Source: an uncultured Eubacteriales bacterium (GTDB lineage: Bacteria > Bacillota > Clostridia > Christensenellales > Aristaeellaceae). Taken from it: 6,585 bases of DNA. Location: assembly GCA_900553905.1 (NCBI GenBank), contig USFL01000087.1, positions 1 to 6,585 of the forward strand, given 5' to 3'. The position numbers and the translations under genes are program-made. The notes below the pieces were generated by a model. It was given only the letters and a program-made list of their open reading frames with translations, made no database searches and was not told the origin of the DNA. Below are positions 5,587 to 6,585 of the stretch, piece by piece; within the stretch, counting starts at the first letter, position 1; each line of letters opens with the position of its first letter.

Positions 5587-5612
5587 TCAGCCTACTACGG
5601 CGAGGGCCTGCA
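5587..5612 (-). other. Out-of-frame RadA-like C-terminal codons after the radA stop
   Basis: Just past the radA stop, a different minus-strand frame reads GTNDTLMQALAVVG and then stops at 5587-5589; its first codons overlap the end of radA. This looks like the usual RadA ending, a short Gly/Val-containing turn followed by an EAL/QAL-type helix. The radA frame instead ends abruptly as IDGVRMTR. A single missing base near 5622-5632, or a small deletion, would join the two. Confidence 0.4.
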
Positions 5613-6585
5613 TCAGCGTGTCATTCGTACCCCGTCGATGGGACGGAGGCGCTTGAGATTCTGCCGGGGCAACAGGATATCCGTGAACCCCAGGCGCACG
5701 CATTCGGCCACGCGCCGCTCGGCCTGCGCCACGGGACGGACCTCGCCGCAGAGGCCCACTTCGCCCATGACGCTGAGCGTAGGAGAAAGGGTAAAGCCCA
5801 TCAGGCTGGAGGCCACGGCCACGCACACGGCCAGATCCGCCGCGGGATCGCTCAGGGCCAGTCCGCCCGCCACGTTGATGTACACGTCCTGATCGAACAG
5901 CTTTTTGCCGGCGCGCTTTTCCATGACCGCCAGAAGCAGCGCCACGCGGCCGGAATCCATGCCGCCCACCGTGCGCTTGGGGACGGTGTAGAACGACCGG
6001 GACGCCAGGGCCTGAAGCGTACACAGCACCACGCTGCCGCTGATACCGCGGGCGCGCTGGCTGAGCAGGCTTTCGCTGGGATTGGTTACGGGGACCATCC
6101 CCTCGGCGCGCATTTCAAACACGCCCAGTTCGTTGACCGAACCGAAGCGGTTCTTTACGGCACGCAGAAGCCGGTACTCGTGCTGGCGGTCGCCTTCAAA
6201 GTAGAGCACCGCGTCCACCATGTGCTCCAGAACGCGCGGCCCCGCAAGGCTGCCTTCCTTGGTCACGTGGCCCACGATGAATACCGAGGTGCCCGTTTCC
6301 TTGGCAAAGCGCACAATCGCGCCCGCACTTTGCCGCACCTGCGACACACTGCCCGGGGCGCTGGCGCTGTCCTGGGAGACCATGGTCTGGATGGAGTCGA
6401 TGATGAGCACGTCGGGCTGCAGACGGCCGCATTTCTCCAGCACGCTTTCCACGTCGTTTTCCGTGAGCACGTAGAGCGTATCCTGCGGCACGCCGATGCG
6501 CGACGCGCGCATTTTGATCTGATGAGCGCTTTCTTCGCCGCTGACATAGAGCACGCGGCACTGCTGGCTGAGACTTCCGGCCACC
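5613..6585 (-). CDS. radA: DNA repair protein RadA (Sms), C-terminal part
   Basis: The visible 323 residues lack the N-terminal zinc finger and the Walker A motif, which lie beyond the right edge; the first codon in view (GTG, 6584-6582) is internal. RadA is a RecA-like ATPase that promotes branch migration during recombination and repair. In order of this fragment: VLYVSGEES (11-19); Walker B region DVLIIDSIQT (58-67); GHVTKEGSLAGPRVLEHMVD (105-124); the RadA signature KNRFGS (144-149); and the Lon-protease-like C-terminal domain (about 190-310) with DVYINVAGG and GEVGLCGEVRPV. The C-terminus is short and ends with an atypical sequence while RadA-like codons continue in another frame downstream, so a frameshift is possible. 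The next gene on this strand is the PIN/TRAM membrane gene 75 nt further on (about 49 nt if the frame is restored). disA, which separates this pair in Bacillus, is absent. Confidence 0.93.
   Translation of the reverse strand, partial: VAGSLSQQCRVLYVSGEESAHQIKMRASRIGVPQDTLYVLTENDVESVLEKCGRLQPDVLIIDSIQTMVSQDSASAPGSVSQVRQSAGAIVRFAKETGTSVFIVGHVTKEGSLAGPRVLEHMVDAVLYFEGDRQHEYRLLRAVKNRFGSVNELGVFEMRAEGMVPVTNPSESLLSQRARGISGSVVLCTLQALASRSFYTVPKRTVGGMDSGRVALLLAVMEKRAGKKLFDQDVYINVAGGLALSDPAADLAVCVAVASSLMGFTLSPTLSVMGEVGLCGEVRPVAQAERRVAECVRLGFTDILLPRQNLKRLRPIDGVRMTR

Noticed and set aside
5541..5600. A promoter or terminator between radA and the PIN/TRAM gene on the minus strand
   Set aside because: AT-rich words such as TACATT lack a -35 box at proper spacing. 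The T5 run (CTTTTTC) follows only a weak, bulged stem. I could not support either call.
1..6585. CRISPR arrays, tRNA or rRNA genes, insertion sequences, attachment sites
   Set aside because: Looked for on both strands. No regularly spaced repeats, cloverleaf-like segments, transposase genes or terminal inverted repeats were seen.

Overview
The window is GC-rich, gene-dense bacterial DNA. It most likely comes from a high-GC member of the Clostridia/Firmicutes. The grounds are strong Shine-Dalgarno sites, textbook sigma-A promoters, an Lsa-type ABC-F protein, and a radA gene followed by a YacL-type PIN/TRAM membrane protein, which is a Firmicutes neighbourhood. This placement is inferred from gene content; I cannot name a genus.

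Layout: (1) Positions 2-571 (+) are the 3' part of an N-acetyl sugar amidotransferase gene of the WbpG/PseA family. It is followed by a 414-residue multi-pass membrane protein (647-1891, +) that looks GT-C-like or polysaccharide-related. Together they read as the tail of a surface-glycan cluster. (2) An apparently ideal extended sigma-A promoter (1888-1916) has its -35 box on the stop codon of the membrane-protein gene. It drives a leader of about 200 nt and then an Lsa-type ABC-F ribosome-protection ATPase (2120-3610, +). (3) A second, similarly built promoter (3607-3635) overlaps the ABC-F stop codon and drives a maltose/galactoside-type O-acetyltransferase (3661-4302, +), which ends at a strong hairpin terminator. 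(4) Converging from the right on the minus strand are radA/sms (5613-6585, 5' end outside the window) and a YacL-like TRAM/PIN membrane protein (4362-5537). No disA gene lies between them.

The most interesting part is the ABC-F leader (about 1917-2119). It holds a three-codon mini-ORF (Met-Arg-Lys-stop) with its own ribosome site. Directly behind it is a 7-nt segment perfectly complementary to a site next to an intrinsic terminator hairpin that ends in T6. A competing stem overlaps the terminator's 5' arm, and a last hairpin buries the ABC-F Shine-Dalgarno site. This has the architecture of an antibiotic-sensing, ribosome-mediated attenuator with a transcriptional gate and possibly a translational one. 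The elements are read directly from the sequence; the switch mechanism is inference. A second item to check is the radA 3' end, where RadA-like C-terminal codons continue in another frame past the stop.
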